Origin: Antedon mediterranea
Lineage: Eukaryota > Echinodermata > Crinoidea > Comatulida > Antedonidae
Length of the DNA: 64,000 nucleotides
Direction: 5' to 3'
NCBI RefSeq assembly: GCF_964355755.1
Contig: NC_092679.1
Location: 23,932,432-23,996,431, forward strand
Under the pieces are notes generated by a model. It had not been told where the DNA came from. It did not search any database and was given only the letters and a program-made list of their open reading frames with translations. Positions 11,578 to 24,032 of the stretch are shown in pieces. The position numbers and the translations under genes are program-made. Numbering within the stretch: the first letter of the stretch is position 1; the number at the start of each line of letters is the position of its first letter.

Positions 11578-14500
11578 ATGGAAAACACGGTGAGTAGAAT
11601 GACTCTTCATTTAATTTAAATTAATAACAATTTACCGATTGTAACACATTTGTTATTTCAGATGGGACATTTCTTACATTTGGTGTTTATTTTCGCAATG
11701 TTCACTGCGACTATTAAAGGTATTTATTTAGGCCACACATCTGCAGGCCTCTAAATATTTAAAATTCTCCGTTTGGAAAAAATTTATAATAGGCAGGGAC
11801 AGGCCAGCTGGTTTGTCGAAGTAGGCCTAGGCTATTCAATAGTGGTATTCAGTAAATAGAAACTCAAAGATTCTCTTCATTACTTATCATTGCAGTTTGT
11901 TTAAAAAATACATAAGAACCGCATTGAGCCATAAAATGTGCAGAAAGGTCACATTGTGCAAACATTTTGCCCTTAAACAACCACATTTTGTGCAAACATG
12001 AATGGTACCCTTCAAATATGCAAAAACATTCATAAACCACAATGTGCAAAAATATGTTTTGACGTTAAATGTGCAAAAGAAATTCTACCAAAGTGAAAAT
12101 AATTTTATTTAAAAAAATCAGTGTTTTTATTAACAGCGTGAAAATAATATAGATATGGTAGACACGGTATATTTTCGTCCAAATCTGTATGATTAGGCCT
12201 ATTCATTTTTTTCCTTCCCAGGTTCATTATTCAATTTCCGTTACAAGAAATATATGAAGACTGTTTACAAGAACAAGTCTAATAACCCCTTTGGACAAAT
12301 GATTGAACTTGAAGAAAAATATGTCAGTCAACCACTTGATCATTTTGACCCTTTAGTTAAAGGGTCATTGAAACAAAGATACATAGTCATTAATGATTAC
12401 TGGAAGAAACCTGATGGACCAGTATTTCTTTTCATTGGCGGAGAGGGCTTGCTGTCAGGCTATTATCTTAGATATGGTACATTTTTTAATACATAGATAC
12501 AAACTGCGTTTGTGACCGAGTTCGCGCGCAGTCATCTCCCTTCATTCTCTGATTCAGTTCGCGCGCAGTCGTCAACTCCCATCATGATTCAGTTCGCGCG
12601 CAGTCATCTGTGAGGAATCGGCCTCGCGTCGTGCCGCTGAGGAAAATATCTATCGTGTTTAATATTTTTTGGCACGCGTGCCATTTTCCTCAAGTTTGCG
12701 CCGAACTTGAGCAGATAGCTCACTGAAAAATTCCACTGCGCATGACATGTTCTGATTTATTATAATATGTCAGCGCGTGCCGTATAGCGTATTAAGTAAC
12801 TATCCAATCAGAAAATCGCGTACTGAAGGCGTTTAGTGTGCGTCTGATAGAACGCGATCACAATTTGCGGCAAATTTTTAAGTGAGCCAAGTGTTACTCG
12901 TGCCAGTTGGCTCTAGTGTGCGCCGGGCTTTAGCTTCATTCTCTGATTCAGTTCGCGCGCAGTCATCTCCCTTCATTCTCTGATTCAATCACTTTTCAAT
13001 TCCTCTGTATTTATTCCATTTTATTAATCGTATTCTGATTGTCAGAGATATTTTCATTGTTTTGGAAATATTGATAAACTTATATTGGCGGCATTTTAAC
13101 AACATTTTTTCTCACTTTTATAGGGCTAATAAATGAAATTGCTAAGACCCATGGTGCACTAATTGTGGGCGCTGAACATCGTTACTACGGAGACAGCCTG
13201 AATGGTGACAGTATGGAACTGAGTAATCTCAAGTATCTCTCCAGTCAACAGGCGTATGTGTGTAACACTACTTTTGTATTTAAATGGTAGCCACGGGTAA
13301 AGCAGAATGAGCATCGTGAAATAAGCCCGTTTTTTTTATAAAGTGGTGCTACAAGATTTCATTTCATGTTATACTATTTACGCCGTTCACTGAAAATTTA
13401 AAAAAAAAATTCCTAAAGGAAATTATAAGGTGGCTGTAGAAAAAGATTTATATGAAATAACAGGAGATATTGAGTGGAGTGAGGATGTAATGAAAAGAAG
13501 GCTGATATGGTATCGTCATATGCTCCGATCCGATTAAAGGAAAACACGTGATATCTCTTAATTTGTTACCTTTCCAACAAATCGTTTTTCCTTCTGTTTT
13601 TAATTACTTAGTTTAGGGGATCTTGCCAAACTTCATCAAGTTATCTCAGAAGAATATGGTGTTGACTCTAATACCACTTGGATATGTTTTGGTGGGTCAT
13701 ATGCTGGGGATCTATCTGCCTGGTTTAGAATTAAGGTAAATATAATCTGCTCATCTGAGTTATGTAGTTTTAGTGATTGCAGCAACGGTCAATTACACAT
13801 TTTGTCTGCCCTGTATTTTCTCATAATACATGATACAATTATTAAGCTCTTTTATAAAAGAAAATAAAGTCAATAATTAAAGATGTATTGTCCCTCAAAA
13901 AACGCTTATAGACAAAATAAACGGTAAAATTTAACCAAATACCCATTAAACTTTAAAATAAACTGAACATGGATGTGATATAAACTACTAATTGATCATT
14001 GTTATTTTTATTATTTAAAAAAATTTATTACGTTACCAGTTATTTTTCTGAAATCAGTTTGAAACATAGTTTATTGAGACAAATCGAGAATTCTAGTAAT
14101 ATTGTTTCTTTCGCAGTACCTACATCTAGTACTTCTAATATTTCTTTCTTTCGTAGTACCCACATCTAGTACATGCTGCTGTAGCGTCGTCTGCTCCAGT
14201 ACGAGCTATCACCAATTTTGAGGGATACAACAACGTGGTGAGAGCAAGTTTATCAGACACATCTATTGGTGGTTCACAGAAAGTAAGAATTATGTCAACA
14301 TACTACTAGATATACTTTTACTTCATGAGACGATGAACTTTGACGATGATGATAACTTGACGTGGCGAGTCGTGGGGACTGTTATATACATCACATATAC
14401 AACCGTTGCACTAGATGATATCAATCTTATTCGATGACTTTGGGGAAGATTGACCAACGTGTGCGTTTATACGCATAACAAGCACAAGCACCGTTTTTCT

Positions 14501-17500
14501 TCGACAGCTGTAATAATGGTGGTGGTAAATCCGTGACGATGGATATCTCATCAATACGGTTGATCGCAAATAGCTTGATTTCGTGACAAACGTCATTGCA
14601 CAATGCATAATGGGAAGGGGTTGGGAGCAAGCGCCAACACAAACTTTATAATATACTGGTGTTGGCGCTATTTTTCCCAAACCCTTCCCATCATGCATCG
14701 CTCTCGCAATTTGCGATAAATTACACATATTTATTATCTGTATAGTGTACAGGAAATATTTCATCAGGGTTTGAAGAAGTTGGGCAGTTACTTAAAAACA
14801 AATCACTGGATCGCCTTCATAAAGATTTTGAGCTTTGCAGCCCACTAAAGTCTGAAAATGATTACGCAACATTTCTGAGCAATTTGGAAGATAATATATC
14901 AGGTGCTGTACAGTATAATGACGATGGAACTAATAATTCTGTCGAATACATCTGTAAAACGATTGCTGAGGCCGAGGGAAGCCCTTACGATAAGTTGGTG
15001 CACTTAAATCAAGTGAGTTTTACGACAATGTAGACAAAAATAGGGAAACGTTTCATGTTTCTAAGTATATATTTTATTTTACTAATAAAAGTAGATTCCT
15101 AAACTAAACCCCTGTAAATCAAACTTTCTTTTCATTTTTATTTAGAAAGTTGATACTGTCAAATATATTGACCAGTGTGCATTTCTAAAAATCAAAGGAT
15201 AACGTACATTCTCGTACATGCATTAGTATCTTGAATCCCATTCTTTCCACATTTAAAAAGAAATTATTCAATTCAAGTCATTTGTCCATAATACAAAACA
15301 TTATTGACTATAATAATCATTTCTTCTTTCAAAAGAATCAGATAGACTAGACGTATTTTCTTTAAATTTACATGCATTCGTGGACATGATTATGATGACG
15401 ACGAAGATGAGTTGACATGCATTCGTGGACATGATTATGACGACGACGAATATGAGTTGACATGCATTCGTGGACATGATTATGACGACGACGAAGATGA
15501 GTTGACATGCATTCGTGGACATGATTATGACGACGACGAAGATGAGTTGACATGCATTCGTGGACATGATTATGACGACGACGAAGATGAGGAACAACTG
15601 TTTCTTCTTTTAAACGTCATTTCACAACCTATCACAAATATGAGATTTTAGCATTCAACGCGTAATCGTATAAATACAAACGCTACCAAAATTGGAGTTT
15701 TGAATTAGACCATTGTAGGAACATTGGGCATTCGGAACAAATTAACTTAGGTGAAACATCTTATAATGTGTTAAAGGGAATGAATACTAGGCGTCCATAA
15801 TACATTCATTATCCGGAAGTTGTCTTTTTGTATTTTGTCTTGGCACCTAGGATCGATTTCCAGGAATAAATTGATCACCGTATCACAGATAGGTGGTGAT
15901 TTCTCTAACACACGGGCTATTTGTGAACCAGTTCAGCGGGGTAAATCTCCCCTCGAATTCAGAACTGGATTCAAAGTGTACTTAGGGAAAATATGTACAC
16001 TGGATCTACGGTTTATAGTCTTATCTGAGAAGACTTGTTCCACCATCAGAACTAGGAGCGAGTCGGCCTCGCACCCATGCCGATATTAGATCTAACCGCT
16101 CGGCGTTTGACTCGGGTTTATGATATTGTTCTATTGTAGGTATTTCTTGGATCGTTGGATGAAAAATGCTTAGAAAGCTCATATGAACAGATGTTGCAAG
16201 AGTTAAACAAAACGGTGGCGCAGGAGTTAGTTGGTATTCGACCATGGACTTACCAAACATGTACTCAGTTTGGCTTTTGTAAGTATCAATTTATATATTA
16301 TTACAGTAATTTAAATAATTATGAACACACTACACATATAAGTTAAATTAGTGTTGGTTTAAACATATCTTTTCAGTTCGAAAAGAAAGTATCTCCAAAA
16401 TAAATAATGGAAAAAGGGAGGGAATTTATATATTTTAAAATGTTATACAACTGATGAAGTTGATTGTAATAATAACAACAGAAATTTTATAATGATGTAA
16501 ATGATATGAAGATTTTTTGATGACATGACTATGATATTAATATGAATAACAGTTTAAGGCATCCCCTTAATAGAATAGAGGTGTCTTAAATAGGTAATAA
16601 TAATAACTACTTGAAAGTTAAATCTTCTACCATATGGTCTATTACTTTAACACAGGCACAGAACAAATATTCTAAACCGCCCTGTGATATCTATATATAA
16701 ATTATGGTTAATTCTGACATAGGCGAGCACAATGCAAACACTTCGGTACAAATCTCCGCCTTGGATACCTACCTTATCTATCTCAGATGTACCGCGAAAC
16801 GTAGATTTGATAACATTAGTGTTCACATCGACGCTATTGTTCCATAATTATTTCTATCTTAGGAAGATATTATAAAGAGTTTTTTAACAAAATTTATGAT
16901 TTCAACATTAGATTTTCATCTCAATTTCAATTCTTCCCGGTGAAAGTAATTTCCGGGTTTAAGATAAGTTCACCTTGCAACAACCTGGTTTCAAATATTT
17001 TCTCTCTTTTATACACAAGGGAGCAGTTAAAATAATAGATTTTACCCTAAAGGTGACTGGAAACAGGCACTTTCCATCAATCAATACAGTGTCCCTTTGG
17101 AAGACGAAAAAAAAATCAGATAGTAGGACTGGAGCTTAAGTTGGCCATTAGTCATAGCCATTTCAGTTTTTTGTTTATTTTAAAACATACCGCGCGTGTG
17201 TGAAGGAACAGTAGTTAAATAATAGGAATTATACTGCAAATTAATAAAGATCAAATATACGCCATAAAGAATTGGAATATATTGTGGGGAATAGTATTAT
17301 AAAATTACATAGGGAGATTTGGTGATAAGACATTTCACGGCAGTTAGTTTCAAAAGATGATTAAATTAGATAATGTATTAATAATTATTAGGATGGTATT
17401 CATTTGAATAAACGCCTCTCCAATAAAACATCACTTTGAATAATAACCCCCCCCCCCCCCAACCCAACTATCTAATAAACGTCCATCCACATATTTATAA

Positions 17501-19610
17501 TAACACAATTATACTATTTGTAGTAGAATTCACCGCACTGTTATCTACAATTTACCAAGCATTTGTTATTCTTTTTTAGCACTTTTCATATCTATTAGAG
17601 GATTTCATTTGATTATAAATGTTACCATATTATTAAAACTAAACAATTTAACATATATCTCTCGAATAAGCACCTCCCTCAAATGACCTCCACCTCCCCA
17701 AAGGGCCCTACCAAACAATAACAACTATACTTTAAAATGTTATTAATCATCTAAAACACTGTGAAACAAAGTAGCTTAGTTTTACGAATGTCAAGCATTT
17801 TCAATAATGGTAACCGACAGAAAACGTATAAGGAGAACATTATCATTCCGAGAACCATCGTCTACACTTCCTAGAGGGGGAGGGAGCGAAGCGAGCTCAC
17901 CCTCTAGTACTGACAATTTATTAATAAATTTTAAATGATAAGATGAGCAAATCTGTGAGAATACACATATACATGCTATATATTATATGTTTTTGTTTTT
18001 CAGTCCAGACATGTGATGTAAATACACAATGTCCGTTTTCTACGTATTTGGGTCTTGGTCTATATTTAGACATATGCAATGATGTATTTGGTATTACAGC
18101 AGATGAGATCAACGCACGAGTCAACTTCACAAACCAGTATTATGGATCTGATACTCCGAAGGGAACTAGAATACTCTTTGTCAATGGTACTAGTTTGGTT
18201 TTAAAAAAAATATTTTTAATTTAATTTATATTCTTGTATGCTTGTAAGTTAAGAGCAGGTTGGTCTAAACACCTTAAAATGCAGGCGAACAGAGTGGTAA
18301 TGGCTGGTTGCATTTTTGTTATTTCATTGGGTTAATTAGGATTTATTTCATGGCTTAAATCTTTTCTTTCAACGATGCTTTTTAATATACTGTATTTTGA
18401 AGTCATTACGAACAAAATCTTTGTTGGTGCCATATTTTTCTATTTTGGAAATAGGCTAGAACATTTATTATTATTATGCAGAGGCAACAGTGTATATAGA
18501 CCTATTTTTAAAATGTTTTCCTTATAAATTGGTTTTTTTTTTTTAAATATCTACTTTCACATTTACTTGTTGATGTAGTTATATCAAAATTCCACGAAAC
18601 AAATTATTACTAATGTAACACCTGTCTTTATATTAAAATAAAAATTCATAAGCCTATACATAAAAAAAAAATAGTATGAATATTGAAAATGTAGGCGACA
18701 TCAACATTGCATAACACTATCGAAGGATGTTGGTATTTATGATGTCGTTTAACAAACTTCCGACAAGTATAAAGTTAACCACAATCAGCTAAATTCATTC
18801 ATACTTCATTTACAAAACAATTTATTTACAATAGCATATATAACGTATAGGCCTATACTGATAGCATGAACCCGAGCACCAGTGGTGTCCGTATTTATGC
18901 AATTTATGCATTACGTCATTCGATTAATCATGAATAACGGATTGTAACTTGTGCCATCACAATTATACCTTTGCTTAGGTTCTATTGATCCATGGCACTC
19001 ACTAAGTGTTCTGAAGAATATTAGTGACTCCGCCGAGACTGCGTTGTACATTCAGGGTTCTTCTCACTGCGCTGATATGGAGGCAACATCTCCGGACGAC
19101 ACACCTCAGCTTACTCAAGGAAAACTGGTATGTATTTGAATTTAAACTAAAGCCAAATCAAATGTAGTGTGACGATCAAACCTTACTTCCATTTACAGCC
19201 AAACGTACGGGCGTGGAGGAACTGAAATTCTTCAATAAACTATTATATAGCTCGTAGGGTGTAGCCAGGGAAAATAGGTGAAAGTGCAAGCGTAAACAGC
19301 TAAAGAAAAGATGTTTAGGTCTGAAAATAAATGTCATGAGTTAAGCCTATTTACTAGAACTTTCACTGCTTGTCTCTAGTTTGAAAAGGCCAGTTCAGGA
19401 AAGAGTTGGTGGGGGTGGGGTCTTTCGAATCCCTACGAATCTTCCTGGCTCCACTACGATCAACACGTTATGTTTTCCAAACGATAAGTAACATGTATGT
19501 CAACATTCATTTTCATAACGACATTTGATTTGCAGGAAATCAAGAAACAAGTATCAAATTGGCTTAGCAGCAGTGGTCAGCAGCGTCTTACTTTCAAATT
19601 AATACGTTAA
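11578..19610 (+). CDS. S28 serine peptidase (PRSS16 / prolylcarboxypeptidase type), multi-exon
   Basis: The product should be a secreted or lysosomal serine carboxypeptidase/aminopeptidase acting on proline-containing peptides. Exons read from the sequence: optional 11578-11589, then 11662-11719, 12222-12476, 13124-13253, 13612-13735, 14157-14282, 14753-15012, 16140-16278, 18004-18186, 18979-19127 and 19536-19610 (TAA). The second exon encodes a signal peptide (MGHFLHLVFIFAMFTATIKG). The S28 landmarks are in order: VFLFIGGEG, GAEHRYYGDS, the nucleophile motif GGSYAGDLSAW (Ser), GSIDPWH (Asp) and SSHCADM (His), so the triad is intact. Family members are about 500 residues and this model gives about the same. 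One oddity: exons 14157-14282 (phase 0) and 14753-15012 (needs phase 1) do not join in frame, and the short stretch that normally carries a conserved Cys is absent, so a microexon of 3n+1 bases is probably unseen between them. The family call is secure; PRSS16 versus PRCP orthology is not settled. Confidence 0.9.
12519..12992. repeat. Intronic direct repeats around a possible short insertion
   Basis: Copies of a ~37-bp motif containing AGTTCGCGCGCAGTCATCT and CCTTCATTCTCTGATTCA occur at about 12519-12610 and again at about 12937-12990. The ~330 bp between them are GC-richer and unrelated (for example GGCACGCGTGCC near 12671). It looks like a tandem repeat interrupted by an insertion, but no element ends are certain. 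Confidence 0.45.
13441..13527 (+). mobile_element. LINE reverse-transcriptase fragment in intron
   Basis: A short frame reads WSEDVMKRRLIWYRHMLRSD before a stop. It matches the C-terminal 'RRLRWYGHVLRM'-type motif found after the reverse transcriptase in several non-LTR retrotransposons. It is a relic only, inside an S28-gene intron. Confidence 0.5.
14587..14723. repeat. Near-perfect inverted repeat (hairpin) in intron
   Basis: The left arm (TTGCACAATGCATAATGGGA onward, ending GCGCCAACAC) and the right arm (GTGTTGGCGC onward, ending ATGCATCGCTCTCGCAA) are inverted copies of about 55 bases separated by a loop of about 18. This is a MITE-like foldback. It occupies the intron of the S28 gene in which the exon phases do not agree. 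Confidence 0.6.
15370..15594. repeat. 45-bp tandem repeat, five copies
   Basis: The unit begins CATGCATTCGTGGACATGAT and continues with GACGACGACGAAGATGA. The period of 45 is divisible by three and stop-free in several frames, so it generates long apparent reading frames on both strands (an acidic HDYDDDEDEL repeat on plus). It lies in the intron between the S28 exons ending at 15012 and starting at 16140, and I do not call it coding. Confidence 0.8.
15915..16117 (-). mobile_element. tRNA-derived SINE, inverted copy
   Basis: Read on minus, it shows the tRNA-like head (CCGAGCGGTTAGATC), a degraded B box, then the conserved body with CTATAAACCGTAGATCCAGT. Related copies occur at 50697-50985, 51809-52080, 55664-55880 and 57303-57475. 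It sits just upstream of the S28 exon that starts at 16140. Confidence 0.65.
17871..17907. other. 37-bp palindromic element with GAGCGAAGCGAGC core
   Basis: The segment starts CTAGAGGG and ends CCCTCTAG, with the 13-base core GAGCGAAGCGAGC at positions 14-26 of the element. A second 37-bp element with the same core at the same offset but different self-complementary arms lies at 35967-36003. Hairpin plus CTAG plus T resembles a Helitron 3' terminus. Confidence 0.6.
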
Positions 19611-20060
19611 ATAATGAATCTGACATAAGTTAAATGTTTTGTAGTTTAAATAGATGTATGTCGACAGTATGATGAACTTCAAAAGTCCAAAATTTGACAT
19701 TATAAAAAAGATAGCCACCATATTTGAAAATCGGTCAAGAGAGTTGCTTTTGGTGTCGAACTGTATATATATATTGACACAATCATATTCCAAGATGTCT
19801 ACATAACTACAAATTATAGAGACTTTATATTGGGCTAAACATGTTCAGATTATGCATATTTATGCTATTTTAAAATATTCTTGAAAAATAACTAGAAGCA
19901 CAATGTTTTTACCTTAGACACATATTGCATGAAATTGTTATTATGATTAATTTATTATACAAGTACTACAAGTACATGCTGAATCGCAAACGGTTTTAAT
20001 CTAACAGAAATATAGTGTTATATTGAAACTAAATTAAATTAAATCAAATGTAAATGGCTG

Positions 20061-20132
20061 AATGGACTGGAATTGAACCCAGGTCTCTCTGTGTGACAGT
20101 CAAGTATCCTAACCACTCGACTACCAAACTAG
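20061..20132 (-). pseudogene. tRNA-Asp-like relic (GTC anticodon position)
   Basis: On minus the sequence shows TAGTCGAGTGGTTAGGAT (A box), CTGTCAC in the anticodon-loop position and GGGTTCAATTCC (B box). The anticodon and acceptor stems do not pair well, so this is a tRNA pseudogene or SINE head and not a functional tRNA. Confidence 0.5.
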
Positions 20133-20408
20133 TGATATACTAGAAATTAATTAATATATAAAGATGAGAAAATGTGCAATGGCCGCTCAAACCGAGATTT
20201 GAAACAGCAGTCCCTTCTTAATATGCACACATTTTACGATTTGACAAAACCTGGGCTTTTATGGTATAAGGCTATCATTAAATCACACAACGTCAATGGT
20301 TCTAAACAGCCGAAATTCAATTTCAAGGACACGATCTTGATGCCATCTTGTATTTTCAATTCATGATCACAGCTCAATCAAATTTAAACCATTGAACTGG
20401 TAATAATT

Positions 20409-20544
20409 AGGTTATATGCATTAATGCATATAACCTCTTGATTCTGTCAGAATCTTTATTTATTTCTTTATTAGGCCTATTTATTTATTTATTTATTAGG
20501 TTATATGCATGATATGCATATAACCTCTTGATTCTGTCAAAATC
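20409..20544. repeat. Palindromic heads of the array-B repeat
   Basis: A perfect 28-bp palindrome (AGGTTATATGCATT and its complement, 20409-20436) is followed by a small hairpin GATTC-TGTCA-GAATC and TTTA microsatellite. The arrangement is repeated at 20498-20526 with a GAT spacer. The right half, ATGCATATAACCT, also occurs just inside the 3' end of every array unit, so head and tail are inverted repeats of each other. Confidence 0.7.
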
Positions 20545-20545
20545 T

Positions 20546-20576
<31 letters not shown>

Positions 20577-21978
20577 TTCTTTCCTTAGCACTATTTGTCC
20601 GTGAATTATCTTGGCATCAGTTTCATCTATCTAAGTCAATTTTTCAGAGTATATTCCTTATGGCCAGGAATCGATGTGGTTATGTTTTCACGATGCGCAA
20701 TCAAAAATTACGCGGTCTACGCGCGATTTAACGAAATCACGTTTGTAATCATATCTTCACAAACATGAATCACTTTTAAACAAAATTTGGTACTCATAAA
20801 TTTCAGGTCATATTTCATCATATGGCAATACAATTACGTGCGTAGCGCATATAACGCATGCGTACGCGCGCTTAAAATGTTGAAAATTGTCAGAATTTAT
20901 TTTCGATGAAATTAGAGTACGTTTCAGGCAATTTTAAGCGTTTAAAAAATTGCCATGAGTGCGCAGATTTTTGCACGCGCACTGCGCGTCAAACGTTAAT
21001 GCGCACTGTTTGTGTCCGATTACTGTTGTATAACCTTTCTTTAATAATATCATCATATTTTATTCACTTTTCAACGCAAAACAGCGTTATACGAGCACGT
21101 CAAAAGTGACGGGCTACGCACGTGTAAGTTAACAAAATGGTGAAAATATGCTAAATTTTAAAATTAATATATATCGTTAGAATGCTCGGGAACACCTATT
21201 TTTTATTTAATTTTCTTGAAGTGTATGTATCATATGTATGATTTATTATGAAATTAGAAGAACAAAAGTTGATTAAGTCATCATTAATGGCATATTAAAT
21301 TTAACAAAATTAATTTCGACAATCAAACAAATTATAACATTTTCTTAGGCGAAAATAACAAACTTAACGTTAACTTTCTTCCTTAAGAAGTTCATATATT
21401 AAAGTTAAAAGTATATAGTTTGACAGTGCATCATTTTTTTAAATTTTTAAAGATGTCATCATAGTAAAACATTATAATTCATTGCGGTATGTAATAATCT
21501 ATCTGCACCAAAGTGGTTACTGCATAGTAAATACACGGAGGAATTTTTCTCCAACTTTTAGTCAGTTGTGTATGGCTCGATGGTCTGTGCTCGTGTCAAT
21601 GGCATTCAAGGTACCGAGTTCGAGTCTTACCTTGGGAAACGAAATAAGATTTTTTTTTTATTATCCGTATTGTTCAAATTTATTTCTTAGTGTATAGATT
21701 ATACACATGATTTATAATGAAATCTAGATAAAAAGTTACTTTATGTCTTTATTATTATGTAACAACAAATGCGGTTTATGACATTATACGCAGAGGGATC
21801 TTTGATCGGATTGTGATACCGGCTATGGTGTTCGCGTTAGCAAGGTCCTATCATATATTATAAATAATTAAAGATTCTGAGAAAATCAATCAATCAATAT
21901 ATCTTTTAAAAATCAATTATCTTTATTTAAATCAATGCATATAACCTATAATTCGTCATAGTGACGAATTAAATCTAG
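20545..21978 (+). repeat. Helitron/Helentron-like repeat unit 6, array B
   Basis: This is a full unit that starts with a TTTA microsatellite directly after the palindromic head and ends in the hairpin plus CTAG (21975-21978). It is closest to unit 4 of array A. The tRNA-like module is at about 21567-21640. Confidence 0.75.
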
Positions 21979-23361
21979 TTTATTTATTCTTTCCTTAGCA
22001 CTATTTGTCCGTCCATTATCTTGATATCAGTTTCATCTAACTAAATCAATTTTTCAGAGTATATTCCTTATGGCCAGGAATCGATGTGGTTATGTTTTCA
22101 CGGTGCGCAATCAAACATTACGCGGTCTACGCGCGATTTAACGAAATCACGTTTGTAATCATATCTTCACAAGCATGAATCACTTTTAAACAAAATTTGC
22201 TACTCATAAATTTCAGGTCATATTTTATCATATGGCAATACAATTACGTGCGTAGCGCATATAACGCATGCGTACGCGCGCTTAAAATGTTGAAAATTGT
22301 CAGAATTTATTTTCGATGAAATTAGAGTACGTTTCAGGCAATTTTAAGCGTTTAAAAAATTGCCATGAGTGCGCAGATTTTTGCACGCGCACTGCGCGTC
22401 AAACGTTAATGCGCACTGTTTGTGTCCGATTACTGTTGTATAACCTTTCTTTAATAATATCATCATATTTTATTCACTTTTCAACGCAAAACAGCGTTAT
22501 ACGAGCACGTCAAAACTGACAGGCTACGCACGTGTAAGTTAATAAAATGGTGAAAATATGCTAAATTTTAAAATTAATATATATCGTTAGAATGCTCTGG
22601 AACACCGATTTTTTTTTTTTTTTTTCTTGAAGTGTATGTATCATATGTATGATTTATTATGAAATTAGAAGAACAAAAGTTGATTAAGTCATCATTAATG
22701 GCATATTAAATTTAACCAAATTAATTTCGACAATCAAACAAATTATAACATTTTCTTAGGCCAAAATAACAAACTTAACATTAACTTTCTTCCTTAAGAA
22801 GTTCATATATTAAGTTAAAAGTATATAGTTTGACAGTGCATCATTTTTTTTTAATTTTTAAAGATGTCATCATAGTAAAACATTATAATTCATTGCGGTA
22901 TGTAATAATCTATCTGCACCAAAGTGGTTACTGCATACTAAATACACGAAGGAATCTTTCCATAACTTTTAGTCAGTTGTGTATGGCTCGGTGGTCTTTG
23001 CTCGTGTCTTTAGCATTCAAGGTACCGAGTTCGAGTCTCATCTTGGGAAACGAAACGAAATAAGATTTTTTTTTATTATCTGTATTGTTTGTTCAATTGT
23101 ATTTCTTAGTGTATAGATTAAACAGATGATTTATAATGAAATTTAGATAAAAACACAAATGTGGTTTATGACATTATATACGCAGAAGGATCTTTGATCG
23201 GATTATGATACCGGCTATTGTATTTGCGTTAGCAAGATCCTATCATATTATAAATAATACTGAGAAAATCAATCAATCAAAATATCTTAAATCAATCAAT
23301 TATCTTTATTTAAATCAATGCATATAACCTATAATTCGTCATAGTGACAAATTAAATCTAG
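21979..23361 (+). repeat. Helitron/Helentron-like repeat unit 7, array B
   Basis: This is the second and last unit of array B, ending AAATCTAG at 23361 with T next. One base of the terminal hairpin is changed (TGACAAATT). It contains a T-homopolymer expansion at about 22610-22625. The tRNA-like module is at about 22978-23050. Confidence 0.75.
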
Positions 23362-24032
23362 TTTTACTTGGCTTTATAGGCTTAATGATACGTGAACTAA
23401 TGAATGCTTTTATAGCTTCAGCCAGGATTGTCCAATAGTCATGGATCAATCATGGAGGTATAAATGGATGAATTACTGTATTTACTGGTTGAAACATTTT
23501 GTTGCCTTATAATCCTGAAAAAGTTCAAGAGTCTTATTTCTGTTTGAATACAAATAAAGATGTAGATAAGCTTTTAGCAATTGTGAAAAACCACAATAGC
23601 AGTTTTATGACTATTATTATTTTGTTGATACAGCCTAAAGCTTGCAATAGGCCTACATTTATAAATTAAATATGGTGTACCACAAATTGTTATCAACATT
23701 TGATTTGGCCCTGCAAACCTTCAAACAATATATTATTATTATTTTGTTCTTTATTTAAGCAGTGCACACTGGCTTTTGTTAATTTGACTAGAACTAATGA
23801 ATCAGAATAGACAAAGGTTTGATCTCTTAAGGGCGCTTTCTACGATAGTAGGCGTACAGTATTCCAATAGTTATAAGTACGCCACCATGGCTATGCTCAA
23901 AATGGTAAATCTATTTTATTGTTCCTTTCTCCTGTGGTCAAGGTCTATGGAATTCCATGAAAGAGTCGATTATAATTTAATATAATATACAACTTTTGTT
24001 GAAAGAATAGCGATGTTATAAAATAGGATATT
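23362..24032. other. Intergenic, nothing recognised
   Basis: AT-rich sequence between array B and the 3' end of the minus-strand transporter. No gene, RNA or repeat family could be supported. Confidence 0.5.

Noticed and set aside
14411-14764. 117-residue minus-strand frame in an S28 intron
   Set aside because: It spans the inverted repeat at 14587-14723 and has no protein-like composition or homology I can recognise.
15412-15651. Acidic DDDE-rich protein frame
   Set aside because: A product of the 45-bp tandem repeat within an intron; no start or splice context.
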